Of a stretch of 64,000 bases of DNA, positions 37,713 through 46,320 are shown one piece after another; within the stretch, counting starts at the first letter, position 1, and each line of letters opens with the position of its first letter. A model generated the notes under the pieces. It was not told where the DNA came from. It made no database searches and worked only from the letters and a program-made list of their open reading frames with translations. The translations under genes were made by a program, and so were the position numbers. Origin of the DNA: Bacteroidota bacterium (lineage in GTDB: Bacteria; Bacteroidota; Bacteroidia; Bacteroidales; Rikenellaceae); NCBI GenBank assembly GCA_015222165.1, contig JADFUS010000014.1, positions 55,922 to 119,921 on the forward strand, in the 5' to 3' direction.

Positions 37713-38177
37713 ATGAAAAATAGAATAGTATTTTTTATATTAGTTTCAGTAGGCTTGTCATACCTAAGTTATCGCTATGGCGTTAAAAAATCTTTTTCCG
37801 AGAATCATTATTGTACGGATACAGTCACCATAGTTAAAACGGATACGATAAAACAGCTTGACGTGCGTTATACAACGAAATATCTGGATAGAGTAGTTGT
37901 GGACACTCTTAGGAGCGTAGATAGTGTTTATGTGCGAGTAGAAGTTCCTATTTCGAGATATATTTTTGAAGATTCTCTTTACCGAGCCGAAGTCAGTGGT
38001 TATGGAGTAGAGTTAAATTCCATAGAGTTATATAATAGTAAAACGGTAGAGAGTAGAATATTTATAAAAAAGCGTTCGCCGTTTTCGTTATCGTTAAGTG
38101 CGGGCTACGGCATTTCCGACAAAGGCTTATCGCCCTATCTAGGCGTTGGCGTCTCCTACAACCTCCTTAATTTCTGA
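37713..38177 (+). CDS. Small membrane-anchored protein, phage-associated type (resembles DUF6808)
   Basis: About 154 residues: an N-terminal hydrophobic helix (IVFFILVSVGLSYLSYRYG), a middle section rich in Thr, Val, Asp and Lys (VTIVKTDTIKQLD, VVDTLRSVDSVYVRVEVP), and a C-terminal glycine/aromatic end, LSAGYGISDKGLSPYLGVGVSYNLL. This layout resembles small DUF6808-type proteins found in phages and prophages of Bacteroidetes, by recollection only. The last 80 bp are visibly richer in G and C than the neighbours. It lies behind tRNA-Pro with no partner phage genes. ATG 37713 is chosen over a TTG nine codons upstream. Confidence 0.6.
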   Translation: MKNRIVFFILVSVGLSYLSYRYGVKKSFSENHYCTDTVTIVKTDTIKQLDVRYTTKYLDRVVVDTLRSVDSVYVRVEVPISRYIFEDSLYRAEVSGYGVELNSIELYNSKTVESRIFIKKRSPFSLSLSAGYGISDKGLSPYLGVGVSYNLLNF

Positions 38178-38214
38178 AATAAAAAAAATCGTAACGTTTT
38201 ATTATAAATATCTT

Positions 38215-38222
38215 TATCTTTG
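38215..38222 (+). promoter_or_regulatory. KAP ATPase promoter -7 box (TATCTTTG)
   Basis: A perfect TAnnTTTG element 60 bp before the KAP start codon. Directly downstream, 38223-38248 contains the imperfect inverted repeat CAATTATATAC-AA-GTATATATAATTG, which could be an operator overlapping the transcript start. Confidence 0.55.
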
Positions 38223-38282
38223 CAATTATATACAAGTATATATAATTGTATACTATATAAAAATTTAATAATATTATAAAAT

Positions 38283-39998
38283 ATGTCTAATGTAAGTAAT
38301 AAAATTAATAATTTTATTAATAAAAGTAAGAATGTATCTTTTATTAATGATAATAAATTAAAAATTAAAGAAATCAGAAGTTATGTAAAGAAGAGAGGTT
38401 ATAAGCCTTCATTTAACAATAAAGATTCGCAACAAAATGTATTTAGAGGTGGTTTAATAAATTCTGAGATGTATGAATATTCAACAAAGCTTGAGTATGA
38501 TATTGAACAAGAAAGATTAAAAAAAATACAAAAAAGATTTGAAAAGATCGAAAATCTTCAAAGTGGAGAATTATACGATATAGTAAGAAAGAAAGAACAA
38601 GGAAAACAAGAATTAGAAAATAAAGATTCCGATGATTATAAAGTGAGGGAAAATAATCAGCCGATAAAAGATGGAGGTATTTCTCCTTGTTTTGGTGTAG
38701 AATGTTTTGCTGAATGTTTTATTAAACAATTAGATTCAATTTCTACTGAACAACATAATAATGTATGTATGGTTGGTATTTTTGCTTCTTGGGGAAGAGG
38801 AAAAAGTTATTTTTTTAATAAAATAAAAGAACAATTAAATTCAAGAAAAAAGAGGAGATCTATTTCTTTGATTTTTAATAAAATAAAAAAAAATAAAGAA
38901 GAAAAAGATATAAGTATTAATTATGATATTGTAGAATTTAACGCTTGGAAATATCAGCAATCACCAGCAATTTGGGCTTATTTGTTTGAAACAATTTATA
39001 ATACAAAATCCAGGTGGTTTAAGTTTGGATATACATTTTGTAGAAATTTTTTGTCCATTTTAAAAGATTTTATTATTATATTTTTGCCATTAATTTTTAC
39101 TTTTATTTTTAAAAGAGAGCAGAATTATATTATTGGATCTTCTGTTTTGGGAGTAGTAGGATTTTTATGGTTTGTTGTTAAAGAACATTATAATTCTGCA
39201 ATTTCATTAATTAGAAAATATTCTAAGGGTATTTCGTTTTCAAATGAAATGGGAATACAAGCTGAAATAGAAAAAGAACTTTCTAAATTACTTGAATTTT
39301 GGATAGATGAAAAAACAAAAAATAAAAAGATTATTTTATATGTAGATGATATTGATAGATGTCCAGAAGACAAAATGATATCTATTATAGATTCTTTAAG
39401 AACAATATTGGAAAATGAAGAGATAAGAAAAAGATTGATTGTTATTTGTAGTATTGATAAAGAAAAACTTATATCTGGAATTAAAGTTAAATATCATAAA
39501 AATAATATAGGAGAACAAAAAAAAGGAGAGAAAAAATATTATAAAAAAATTGCAAGAGATCAGATGGATAAATTATTTTTAATAGGTATAGCTCTTCCTC
39601 CAATAAATAAAGAACAACAGAATGAATTTTTATTTAAAATCATGGAAAAAGAGAATTCTATTTATAGCCTTAAAACTAATGGTGTTTTAAAAATTGATAA
39701 AAAAACTAATGAAGTTTTCATAGAAAAAGATTCTTATAGAGAAGTTAGAGATATTCAATTATTATATAATTTGATAGGAAAATTTATCAGAGAGTCGAAA
39801 ATTGATCTTACTCCAAGACAGATAAGAATAATATATTATAGAGTATTATTCGCAAATAATATAATTGCTTCTCAAGGTGAAATGTTTATTAAAAAATCAA
39901 TAGCAAAATATATTTTTGATATGTCAATAGGTGTTAAAGTCGAAATGAAAGATGATGAAGCGTTTGCTGATATTGTAAAAATGGTTGTCCCTTATTAA
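38283..39998 (+). CDS. KAP-family P-loop ATPase with membrane segments
   Basis: 571 residues. Walker A is GIFASWGRGKSYFF (Gly-Lys-Ser about residues 173-175). Walker B with the KAP signature is KIILYVDDIDRCPEDK (about 348-363). Two hydrophobic helices at about 257-300 sit between them, the usual insertion in membrane-bound KAP ATPases. The first 110 residues are charged and coiled. KAP proteins include PifA of plasmid F, which blocks phage T7, and many members sit in defence islands, but no function is shown here. The gene is more AT-rich than its neighbours and has its own promoter; no helper gene adjoins it. Horizontal acquisition is likely. Confidence 0.85.
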   Translation: MSNVSNKINNFINKSKNVSFINDNKLKIKEIRSYVKKRGYKPSFNNKDSQQNVFRGGLINSEMYEYSTKLEYDIEQERLKKIQKRFEKIENLQSGELYDIVRKKEQGKQELENKDSDDYKVRENNQPIKDGGISPCFGVECFAECFIKQLDSISTEQHNNVCMVGIFASWGRGKSYFFNKIKEQLNSRKKRRSISLIFNKIKKNKEEKDISINYDIVEFNAWKYQQSPAIWAYLFETIYNTKSRWFKFGYTFCRNFLSILKDFIIIFLPLIFTFIFKREQNYIIGSSVLGVVGFLWFVVKEHYNSAISLIRKYSKGISFSNEMGIQAEIEKELSKLLEFWIDEKTKNKKIILYVDDIDRCPEDKMISIIDSLRTILENEEIRKRLIVICSIDKEKLISGIKVKYHKNNIGEQKKGEKKYYKKIARDQMDKLFLIGIALPPINKEQQNEFLFKIMEKENSIYSLKTNGVLKIDKKTNEVFIEKDSYREVRDIQLLYNLIGKFIRESKIDLTPRQIRIIYYRVLFANNIIASQGEMFIKKSIAKYIFDMSIGVKVEMKDDEAFADIVKMVVPY

Positions 39999-40066
39999 AA
40001 TGTTAAATTTCAGGGTCTTGTGAGGAAATTTTGTTACGGGGGAGAGGGTTTGTGAGTTTTATTTTG

Positions 40067-40074
40067 TATATTTG
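40067..40074 (+). promoter_or_regulatory. mgsA promoter -7 box (TATATTTG)
   Basis: A perfect TAnnTTTG element 24 bp before the mgsA start. A TTTG lies 14 bp upstream, closer than the usual 19-21. Confidence 0.55.
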
Positions 40075-40098
40075 TTTATTAATTAAATTTTGAAAATT

Positions 40099-40557
40099 AT
40101 GAAGAAAAGAATCGCTATAATTGCTCACGATAATATGAAAAAAGATATGGCAGAGTGGGTCGCTAAAAATCATAAGGTTTTGGCAGGTCATAGTCTCGTT
40201 TGTACTGGCACTACTGGGAAAGTTGTTAGTAAAGTGCTTTCTTCTCGTGGCTTCTCTGAAGAAATTCAAGATGTAACTTTTTTGAAATCAGGTCCTCTTG
40301 GCGGTGATCAACAAGTCGGCGCTTTAATTGCTGATGGAAAAATAGATATTATAATTTTCTTTTGTGACCCAATGATGGCTCAGCCTCATGACGTAGATGT
40401 TAAAGCATTGATGCGTATAGCTTCGGTTTATAACGTTCCGCTGGCTTTGAATATGTCTTCCGCAGACTTTATAATTTCGTCTCCTTATTTTACGGGAGAA
40501 TATAAACCTCAGGTAAATGATTACTCTTCTTATATCGAGAGAATAATAACAAAATAG
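40099..40557 (+). CDS. mgsA: Methylglyoxal synthase
   Basis: 152 residues, the standard length. It converts dihydroxyacetone phosphate to methylglyoxal and phosphate, a bypass of lower glycolysis used when phosphate is short. The phosphate-binding front IAHDNMKKDM, the segment SGPLGGDQQVGA with the catalytic Asp (D70, D71 in E. coli) and DPMMAQPHDVDVKAL with H97 are intact. The ATG at 40099 is preferred to a TTG three codons earlier. Monocistronic by appearance. Confidence 0.96.
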   Translation: MKKRIAIIAHDNMKKDMAEWVAKNHKVLAGHSLVCTGTTGKVVSKVLSSRGFSEEIQDVTFLKSGPLGGDQQVGALIADGKIDIIIFFCDPMMAQPHDVDVKALMRIASVYNVPLALNMSSADFIISSPYFTGEYKPQVNDYSSYIERIITK

Positions 40558-40579
40558 CGGGTATTAAATTTATATTTTG

Positions 40580-40587
40580 TATATTTG
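40580..40587 (+). promoter_or_regulatory. rng promoter -7 box (TATATTTG)
   Basis: A perfect TAnnTTTG element 52 bp before the RNase G start codon. Confidence 0.6.
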
Positions 40588-40639
40588 CAAATTGATAGTT
40601 ATTTATTGTAGCTTCAAAATAATTGTATAAAAAAACAGA

Positions 40640-42262
40640 ATGATTGATAAAGAATTAATTATAAGTTCCACTGAGGATCATGTAGATATAGCTCTTTTAG
40701 AAGATAAGAACCTTGTTGAGCTTAGTAGAGAAGATAAAAAAGGCGGATATGGTGTCGGTGATATATATATGGGCGTTGTGCGTAAGACTATGTCTGGGCT
40801 TAATGCTTGTTTTGTGTCAATAGGCCATGAACGTGATGCATTCCTTCATTATCTAGATTTGGGTCATAACTTTAACTCTTATACTCGTCTGCTTGAAACT
40901 ATGCAACGCAACAGAGTGGGATTCTCTTTTGCTGTAATGAAAAAATTAACCACTATTCCTAAAGGTGGTCAAATTACAGATGTTCTAAAACCTGGTCAGC
41001 AAGTGCTTGTCCAAGTTATTAAGGAAGCAATCTCAACAAAAGGACCTCGTGTTTCTACAGACATATCGTTGACAGGTCGTCACGTAGTACTTCTTCCTTT
41101 TGAAAGCAAAATTTCTATATCTCAAAAAATTCGTTCTAAAGAAGAGCGTGATAGACTAAAAACTATCGCTTCTCAGGTGTTGCCTCGTAATTTCGGTCTT
41201 ATAATAAGAACGGCTGCGATGGACAAAGATTTAGAAGAAATTTCTGCTGATATCTCTGACCTTGTAACTCGTTGGAATCTTATTCTTAGAAAAATGCAAT
41301 CCGCAAAACCTGGAGAGTTAATTATTGGCGAAGAAAACAGAGCCATGACAATTATCCGTGATTTGCTGAATGACTCTTTCACAAATATTGAGGTAGACGA
41401 TAAAAAAGTATATGCAGAAGTTAAAGAATATATTAAGCATATTGCTCCTGAAAAAGAAAAAATAGTCAAATTATATAGTGGTAGTAGCACAACATCTCTA
41501 TTCGATCACTTAGATGTTACACGTCAGATAAAAGGTATGTTCGGTAAGATTGTTCCTTTTAAACGTAAATCTTATATGGTAATCGAACACACTGAGGCTC
41601 TTCATGTTATAGATATAAACAGTGGTCCTCGTGTGAAAAATGCTTCTTCGCAAGAAGATATAGCTTTGGAAGTGAATTGTAATGCTGTAGATATTATTGC
41701 TCGTCAGTTGCGTTTACGTGATATGGGTGGTATAGTAGTTATCGATTTTATCGACCTTCATAAGCAAGAAAACCGTAATGAGTTGTTAAAACTTATGCGT
41801 GATGCTATGAGAAAAGATAGAGCTAAGCATAATATTCTTCCTTTGACAAAATTTGGTCTTATGCAAATTACTCGTCAAAGAGTTAGACCAGTAACAACAA
41901 TGAAACATAACGAGGTGTGTCCTATTTGTAGAGGTACAGGTGAAATTTCACCCTCAATTTTGTTGGACGAACAGATTGGAATTCAGTTAGAACAGCTTTT
42001 AGAAGATTCTAAACTACATTACGTAAAAATAAAAACTAATCCTTATGTTGTAGCATACCTTAACAAAGGTCTTTTCTCTATACGTATGAAAATGATGCTA
42101 AAATATAAAAGTTATATAAAGTTAATAGCTGACGAATCTATGGGTTATATTGATGCTCGCTTCTATGACAAAAATGATTGTATGTTGACTTCCGAATCTC
42201 TTGATGAATATGAAATCGATATAGAAAATCAAAATGATGGATCTGAAGAAACTGATAAATAA
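40640..42262 (+). CDS. rng: Ribonuclease E/G family endoribonuclease
   Basis: 540 residues. An N-terminal S1 RNA-binding region (YGVGDIYMGVVRKTMSGLNACFVSIGHERDAFLHYLDL) is followed by the RNase E/G catalytic core (VIDINSGPRVKNASSQEDIALEVN; DMGGIVVIDFIDLHKQENR with the metal-binding Asp residues). The zinc-link CPICRGTGEISPS follows near residue 433. It lacks the long scaffold tail of E. coli RNase E, as in RNase G. It processes rRNA and mRNA. Its last 29 bp overlap the start of mfd. Confidence 0.94.
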   Translation: MIDKELIISSTEDHVDIALLEDKNLVELSREDKKGGYGVGDIYMGVVRKTMSGLNACFVSIGHERDAFLHYLDLGHNFNSYTRLLETMQRNRVGFSFAVMKKLTTIPKGGQITDVLKPGQQVLVQVIKEAISTKGPRVSTDISLTGRHVVLLPFESKISISQKIRSKEERDRLKTIASQVLPRNFGLIIRTAAMDKDLEEISADISDLVTRWNLILRKMQSAKPGELIIGEENRAMTIIRDLLNDSFTNIEVDDKKVYAEVKEYIKHIAPEKEKIVKLYSGSSTTSLFDHLDVTRQIKGMFGKIVPFKRKSYMVIEHTEALHVIDINSGPRVKNASSQEDIALEVNCNAVDIIARQLRLRDMGGIVVIDFIDLHKQENRNELLKLMRDAMRKDRAKHNILPLTKFGLMQITRQRVRPVTTMKHNEVCPICRGTGEISPSILLDEQIGIQLEQLLEDSKLHYVKIKTNPYVVAYLNKGLFSIRMKMMLKYKSYIKLIADESMGYIDARFYDKNDCMLTSESLDEYEIDIENQNDGSEETDK

Positions 42263-45200
42263 AATTTATGAGCAACCTTCATTTAAGAATTTGATTTCTA
42301 CACGAAGTAAAATTGTTGAATTGAGGGGCTTATCAGGTTCTGCCTTTTCTATGGCGGTAGCTATTTATGCCCAAAATAATAAAGGTGTTCATACTGTCGT
42401 GCTTGAAAATAAAGATCAAGCAGGATACTTCTCCAATGATATGGAGGAGCTTTTAGGTGGAGAAAATGTTTATTTCTTCCCTTCGGGATACAAAAAATCT
42501 ATAATATACAGACAGGAATCACCTGCGGGAATAGTGCATCGTACAACGCTTTTGGAGAAGTTAAATTCTATTAAAAAAAGCGATACCTTAGTGATATGTA
42601 CATATCCCGAAGCTTTAGCGGAAAAAGTTGCTTCAACAGAGCAGATGAATCAAAATTCGCTGACTCTGAAAATTGGAGAAAAAGCTGGGGTGACATCTTT
42701 AATAGAAACTCTTTTAAGTCTTGATTTCCAACGAGTGGAGTTTGTTTATGAACCAAATCAATTCTCTGTAAGAGGTGGTATCATAGATGTTTTCTCTTTT
42801 TCTGACAATATACCTTATCGTATAGATTTCTTCGGTGACGATATAGATTCTATACGTTCCTTTGATGTAAATTCTCAACGTTCCATAGAAAAACACGACT
42901 CCATAACTATTGTTGCTAAAATGGATAGCGACGATGAAAGAATGGTTTCGCTTTTAGAATATATAAAACACACAAAAGCATATTCGCAAATAAATTGGGT
43001 GCTTTCGCCTTTTGCTATGCTCTCTGCAATAGGTTCGCTAGGGGTTAAGTTGTCGGCGAAACTTGCTGAAAATGAAGCCGAATATTCTGCAAATTGTCTT
43101 TTGTCAGAAAAACAAGATATTGTAGATAACATAATTGGCGATAGGTTGTTTTTTAAAGGACAAAATATAGAGAATATTTTACCTCAGAAAACTATAGAGT
43201 TCGAAACATCTCTACAACCATCTTTTTCTAAGAAATTTGATATCCTTGCTGATATAATAAATGAATATACTTTAAAAGGGTATAAGACATATATCGCTAC
43301 TCCAAACAAAGCACAAATGGATAGGTTGGAGAATGCTTTTAACACAGTAGGACGTCAGAATTTATATTTTGAAAATTTACCTATCTCTTTAACCGCAGGG
43401 TTTATAGAAAATCAATCTAAAACACTATTCTTAACAGATCACCAGATTTTTGAACGTTACCATAGATATGAGCTAAAGAAACAGTTGAAGCCTTCAGAAA
43501 CTATGATAGCTTCGGAGCTTAGTTCGTTATCTGTGGGCGATTATATTGTCCATATAGATCACGGTGTTGGGCGTTATGGTGGATTGTTAAAAAGTATTGA
43601 AAACGGTAAATCTGTAGAATCTGTAAAAATTATGTATCTCGGTGGTGATATTCTTCTTGTGAATGTCCACTCGCTACATAAAATATCAAAATATAAAGAT
43701 AAAGATAGTGAACAACCAAAGATAAATAAACTTGGTACTTCAACGTGGCAGAAATTTAAAACTACCACAAAAGCCAAAGTTAAAGATATAGCAAAAGATT
43801 TAATAGCACTATATGGCGAAAGAAAAAAGAGTAAAGGTTATGCTTTTAGTCCGAGTTCTTATCTCCAATATGAGCTAGAAGCCTCTTTTATATATGAAGA
43901 TACTCCCGATCAGCAGAAAGCTACAGACGATTTTAAAGCCGATATGGAATCAGAAGTTCCTATGGATAGGTTGATCTGTGGTGATGTGGGATTTGGAAAA
44001 ACAGAAATTGCTATGCGTGCCGCTTTTAAAGCAGTATGCGATTCAAAACAAGTTGTAGTGCTTGTTCCAACAACACTATTATCTTTGCAACATTATAGAA
44101 CATTTAATAAAAGACTTAAAGATTTTTCTATATCTATAGAGAATTATTCACGTGCTTTAAGTGCAAAAGATTCTAAAGATGTTTTACAAAGGTTAAAAGC
44201 TGGGAAAGTTGATATCCTTATTGGTACACATAAAATTCTAGGTAAGAGCGTGGAATTTAAGGATTTAGGACTTTTTATAATTGATGAAGAACAGAAATTC
44301 GGTGTTGCGAGTAAAGAAAAACTACGTAAGATAAAAGCTAATGTAGATACCCTTACTCTTACTGCCACTCCTATACCTCGTACGCTACAATTTTCATTGA
44401 TGGGAGTGCGAGATTTATCCATAATAAAAACTCCTCCGCCAAATAGAATGCCCGTAAGTACTCATGTTCATACTTTCGATATAGAGATACTTAAAGATGC
44501 AATAGATTTCGAACTTGAAAGAGGTGGACAGGTTTTTGTTGTTCATAACAAGGTGAAAACTATTGAGCATATTGCTTCTATAGTGAAAAATCTTCAACCA
44601 CAAGCTAGAATCGTTGTTGCTCATGGGCAGATGAAACCCGTGGAACTAGAAAAAATAATGATGGATTTTATATATGGTGAGTATGATGTGCTTATAGCAA
44701 CTACCATTATAGAATCAGGAATAGATATACCAAATGTTAATACGATAATTATTAATGATGCTCAGAATTTTGGTCTTAGCTCGCTCCACCAATTGCGTGG
44801 TCGTGTGGGAAGAACAAATAGAAAAGCATATTGTTATCTTTTTACTCCAGAAAATAGAACTCTTACAGAAACCGCTCGTCTGCGTCTTCGTGCTATAGAA
44901 GATTTTTCTGAACTTGGCTCTGGTTTCAATCTTGCTATGCAGGATTTAGATATTCGTGGTGCAGGAAATATTCTGGGAGCTGAGCAAAGTGGGTTTATTG
45001 CAAACATAGGTTTTGAAGCATACAATAAAATCCTTAACGAAGCAATGATGGAGCTTAACGAGGAGCGTATGGAACTTGGCGAAGAAGAGATGACTTCAAA
45101 TAGTGAACCATTACATTATATCTCCGATTGTCAGATAGATACAGACAGTGAAGCGATTATTCCTGATACTTATATATCTAATGTAAATGAAAAAATTAAG

Positions 45201-45602
45201 CTATATAGGCAGATAGATAAAATAGAAACTTTAGAAGAGGTTGAGGCTGTAAGTGTTACGCTTAAAGATAGATTTGGTGATTTGCCTTTATCAACAGAAA
45301 ATCTATTAAGAGTGGTTCTTATCCGTAAGAAATGTATAGATCTTGGTTTTGAAAAAGCGATAATAAAAAATGGTGTTTTCATTGTTCATTTTATATATAA
45401 TCAAGAATCACCATATTATAAAAGTATAACTTATCAATATATTTTAAAATTTATATCTTTATCGACTTATATCTTTAAAACTAGAAATGATAAATTACTT
45501 TTATCAATGCCTAAAGTTAAAGGCGTTAAAGAAGCACTAGAAATATTATGCTCTATTGAAGAGTTTATTGAAGAACAGAAAAAATATGAAACTAATAATT
45601 GA
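42234..45602 (+). CDS. mfd: Transcription-repair coupling factor
   Basis: 1122 residues. It displaces stalled RNA polymerase and recruits UvrA. The order of domains is normal: a UvrB-like N-terminal part (PNQFSVRGGIIDVFSF), the CarD-like polymerase-interacting domain (VGDYIVHIDHGVGRYGG, about residue 425), the translocase with Walker A GDVGFGKTE (about 583), DEEQ box, TATPIPRTLQFSL and the second RecA lobe with TIIESGIDIPN and LRGRVGR. The TRG motif region ends in MQDLDIRGAGNILGAEQSG, followed by a C-terminal regulatory domain. ATG 42234 or 42237 begins it, inside the end of rng; coaX starts inside its 3' end. Confidence 0.96.
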   Translation: MMDLKKLINKIYEQPSFKNLISTRSKIVELRGLSGSAFSMAVAIYAQNNKGVHTVVLENKDQAGYFSNDMEELLGGENVYFFPSGYKKSIIYRQESPAGIVHRTTLLEKLNSIKKSDTLVICTYPEALAEKVASTEQMNQNSLTLKIGEKAGVTSLIETLLSLDFQRVEFVYEPNQFSVRGGIIDVFSFSDNIPYRIDFFGDDIDSIRSFDVNSQRSIEKHDSITIVAKMDSDDERMVSLLEYIKHTKAYSQINWVLSPFAMLSAIGSLGVKLSAKLAENEAEYSANCLLSEKQDIVDNIIGDRLFFKGQNIENILPQKTIEFETSLQPSFSKKFDILADIINEYTLKGYKTYIATPNKAQMDRLENAFNTVGRQNLYFENLPISLTAGFIENQSKTLFLTDHQIFERYHRYELKKQLKPSETMIASELSSLSVGDYIVHIDHGVGRYGGLLKSIENGKSVESVKIMYLGGDILLVNVHSLHKISKYKDKDSEQPKINKLGTSTWQKFKTTTKAKVKDIAKDLIALYGERKKSKGYAFSPSSYLQYELEASFIYEDTPDQQKATDDFKADMESEVPMDRLICGDVGFGKTEIAMRAAFKAVCDSKQVVVLVPTTLLSLQHYRTFNKRLKDFSISIENYSRALSAKDSKDVLQRLKAGKVDILIGTHKILGKSVEFKDLGLFIIDEEQKFGVASKEKLRKIKANVDTLTLTATPIPRTLQFSLMGVRDLSIIKTPPPNRMPVSTHVHTFDIEILKDAIDFELERGGQVFVVHNKVKTIEHIASIVKNLQPQARIVVAHGQMKPVELEKIMMDFIYGEYDVLIATTIIESGIDIPNVNTIIINDAQNFGLSSLHQLRGRVGRTNRKAYCYLFTPENRTLTETARLRLRAIEDFSELGSGFNLAMQDLDIRGAGNILGAEQSGFIANIGFEAYNKILNEAMMELNEERMELGEEEMTSNSEPLHYISDCQIDTDSEAIIPDTYISNVNEKIKLYRQIDKIETLEEVEAVSVTLKDRFGDLPLSTENLLRVVLIRKKCIDLGFEKAIIKNGVFIVHFIYNQESPYYKSITYQYILKFISLSTYIFKTRNDKLLLSMPKVKGVKEALEILCSIEEFIEEQKKYETNN

Positions 45603-46320
45603 CATTGGAAATACACTTGCAAAGATAGCTTTATATCGTTCGAATGACGATATAAAAGTGTTTCGTTGTAAAGATATTACGTTATCTTTTGTTTCAGAAA
45701 TTATAAATAAAGAGAAGAATAAAATAGATGGTGCTATTTTATGTAGTGTCAGAGAAAAAAATGTGGAACTAATAGAGTATTTGAATTCTATATTTCCTAA
45801 TTTTATCGAAGTGACATATTCAACACCAATGCCTATAGATATAGACTATGATACTCCAAAAACTTTGGGCATCGATAGACTTATGGCTTGTATTGGTGCT
45901 AGAAGTTTTAATGATAGTGATAATCTGTTAGTTTGTGATTTCGGAAGTGCTATAACTATAGACTCTATTTCTGAAAAAGGTGTATTTATGGGAGGTAATA
46001 TTTCTCCTGGAGTTGGTTTGCGTTTTAAATCTCTTAATGCTTTCACAAAAAAACTTCCACTATGCAATATTAAAGAAAGTATAACGTTTTTCGGAAGAGA
46101 TACTTTTCAAGCAATTGAAAATGGAGTACTAAATGGTATAATTTATGAAATTGAAGGGTATATTTGTCGTTTTGAAGAGATTTATGAAAAAAAATCTGTT
46201 TTTTTTACTGGTGGAGACGCAAAATATTTTGCAGATAGATTAAAAAAGACGATATTTGTCAAACCTTATTTAACAATAATAGGAATGAATGAAGTTTTGA
46301 GATATAATTATGGTAAATAA
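45586..46320 (+). CDS. coaX: Type III pantothenate kinase
   Basis: 244 residues. First step of coenzyme A synthesis, ATP-dependent phosphorylation of pantothenate. ASKHA-fold motifs: IIDIGNTLAKIAL at the N terminus, TLGIDRLMACIGA, VCDFGSAITIDSI and GGNISPGVGLRFKSL. The start at 45586 lies 17 bp inside the end of mfd and gives the expected N terminus. Its stop overlaps the next gene by 11 bp, so mfd-coaX-outer membrane protein are tightly coupled. Confidence 0.94.
   Translation: MKLIIDIGNTLAKIALYRSNDDIKVFRCKDITLSFVSEIINKEKNKIDGAILCSVREKNVELIEYLNSIFPNFIEVTYSTPMPIDIDYDTPKTLGIDRLMACIGARSFNDSDNLLVCDFGSAITIDSISEKGVFMGGNISPGVGLRFKSLNAFTKKLPLCNIKESITFFGRDTFQAIENGVLNGIIYEIEGYICRFEEIYEKKSVFFTGGDAKYFADRLKKTIFVKPYLTIIGMNEVLRYNYGK

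Noticed and set aside
37512..40090. tRNA-Pro as attachment site of an integrated element
   Set aside because: No copy of the tRNA 3' end was found near the far side (40003-40090) and no integrase is present, so only an accessory pocket is claimed.
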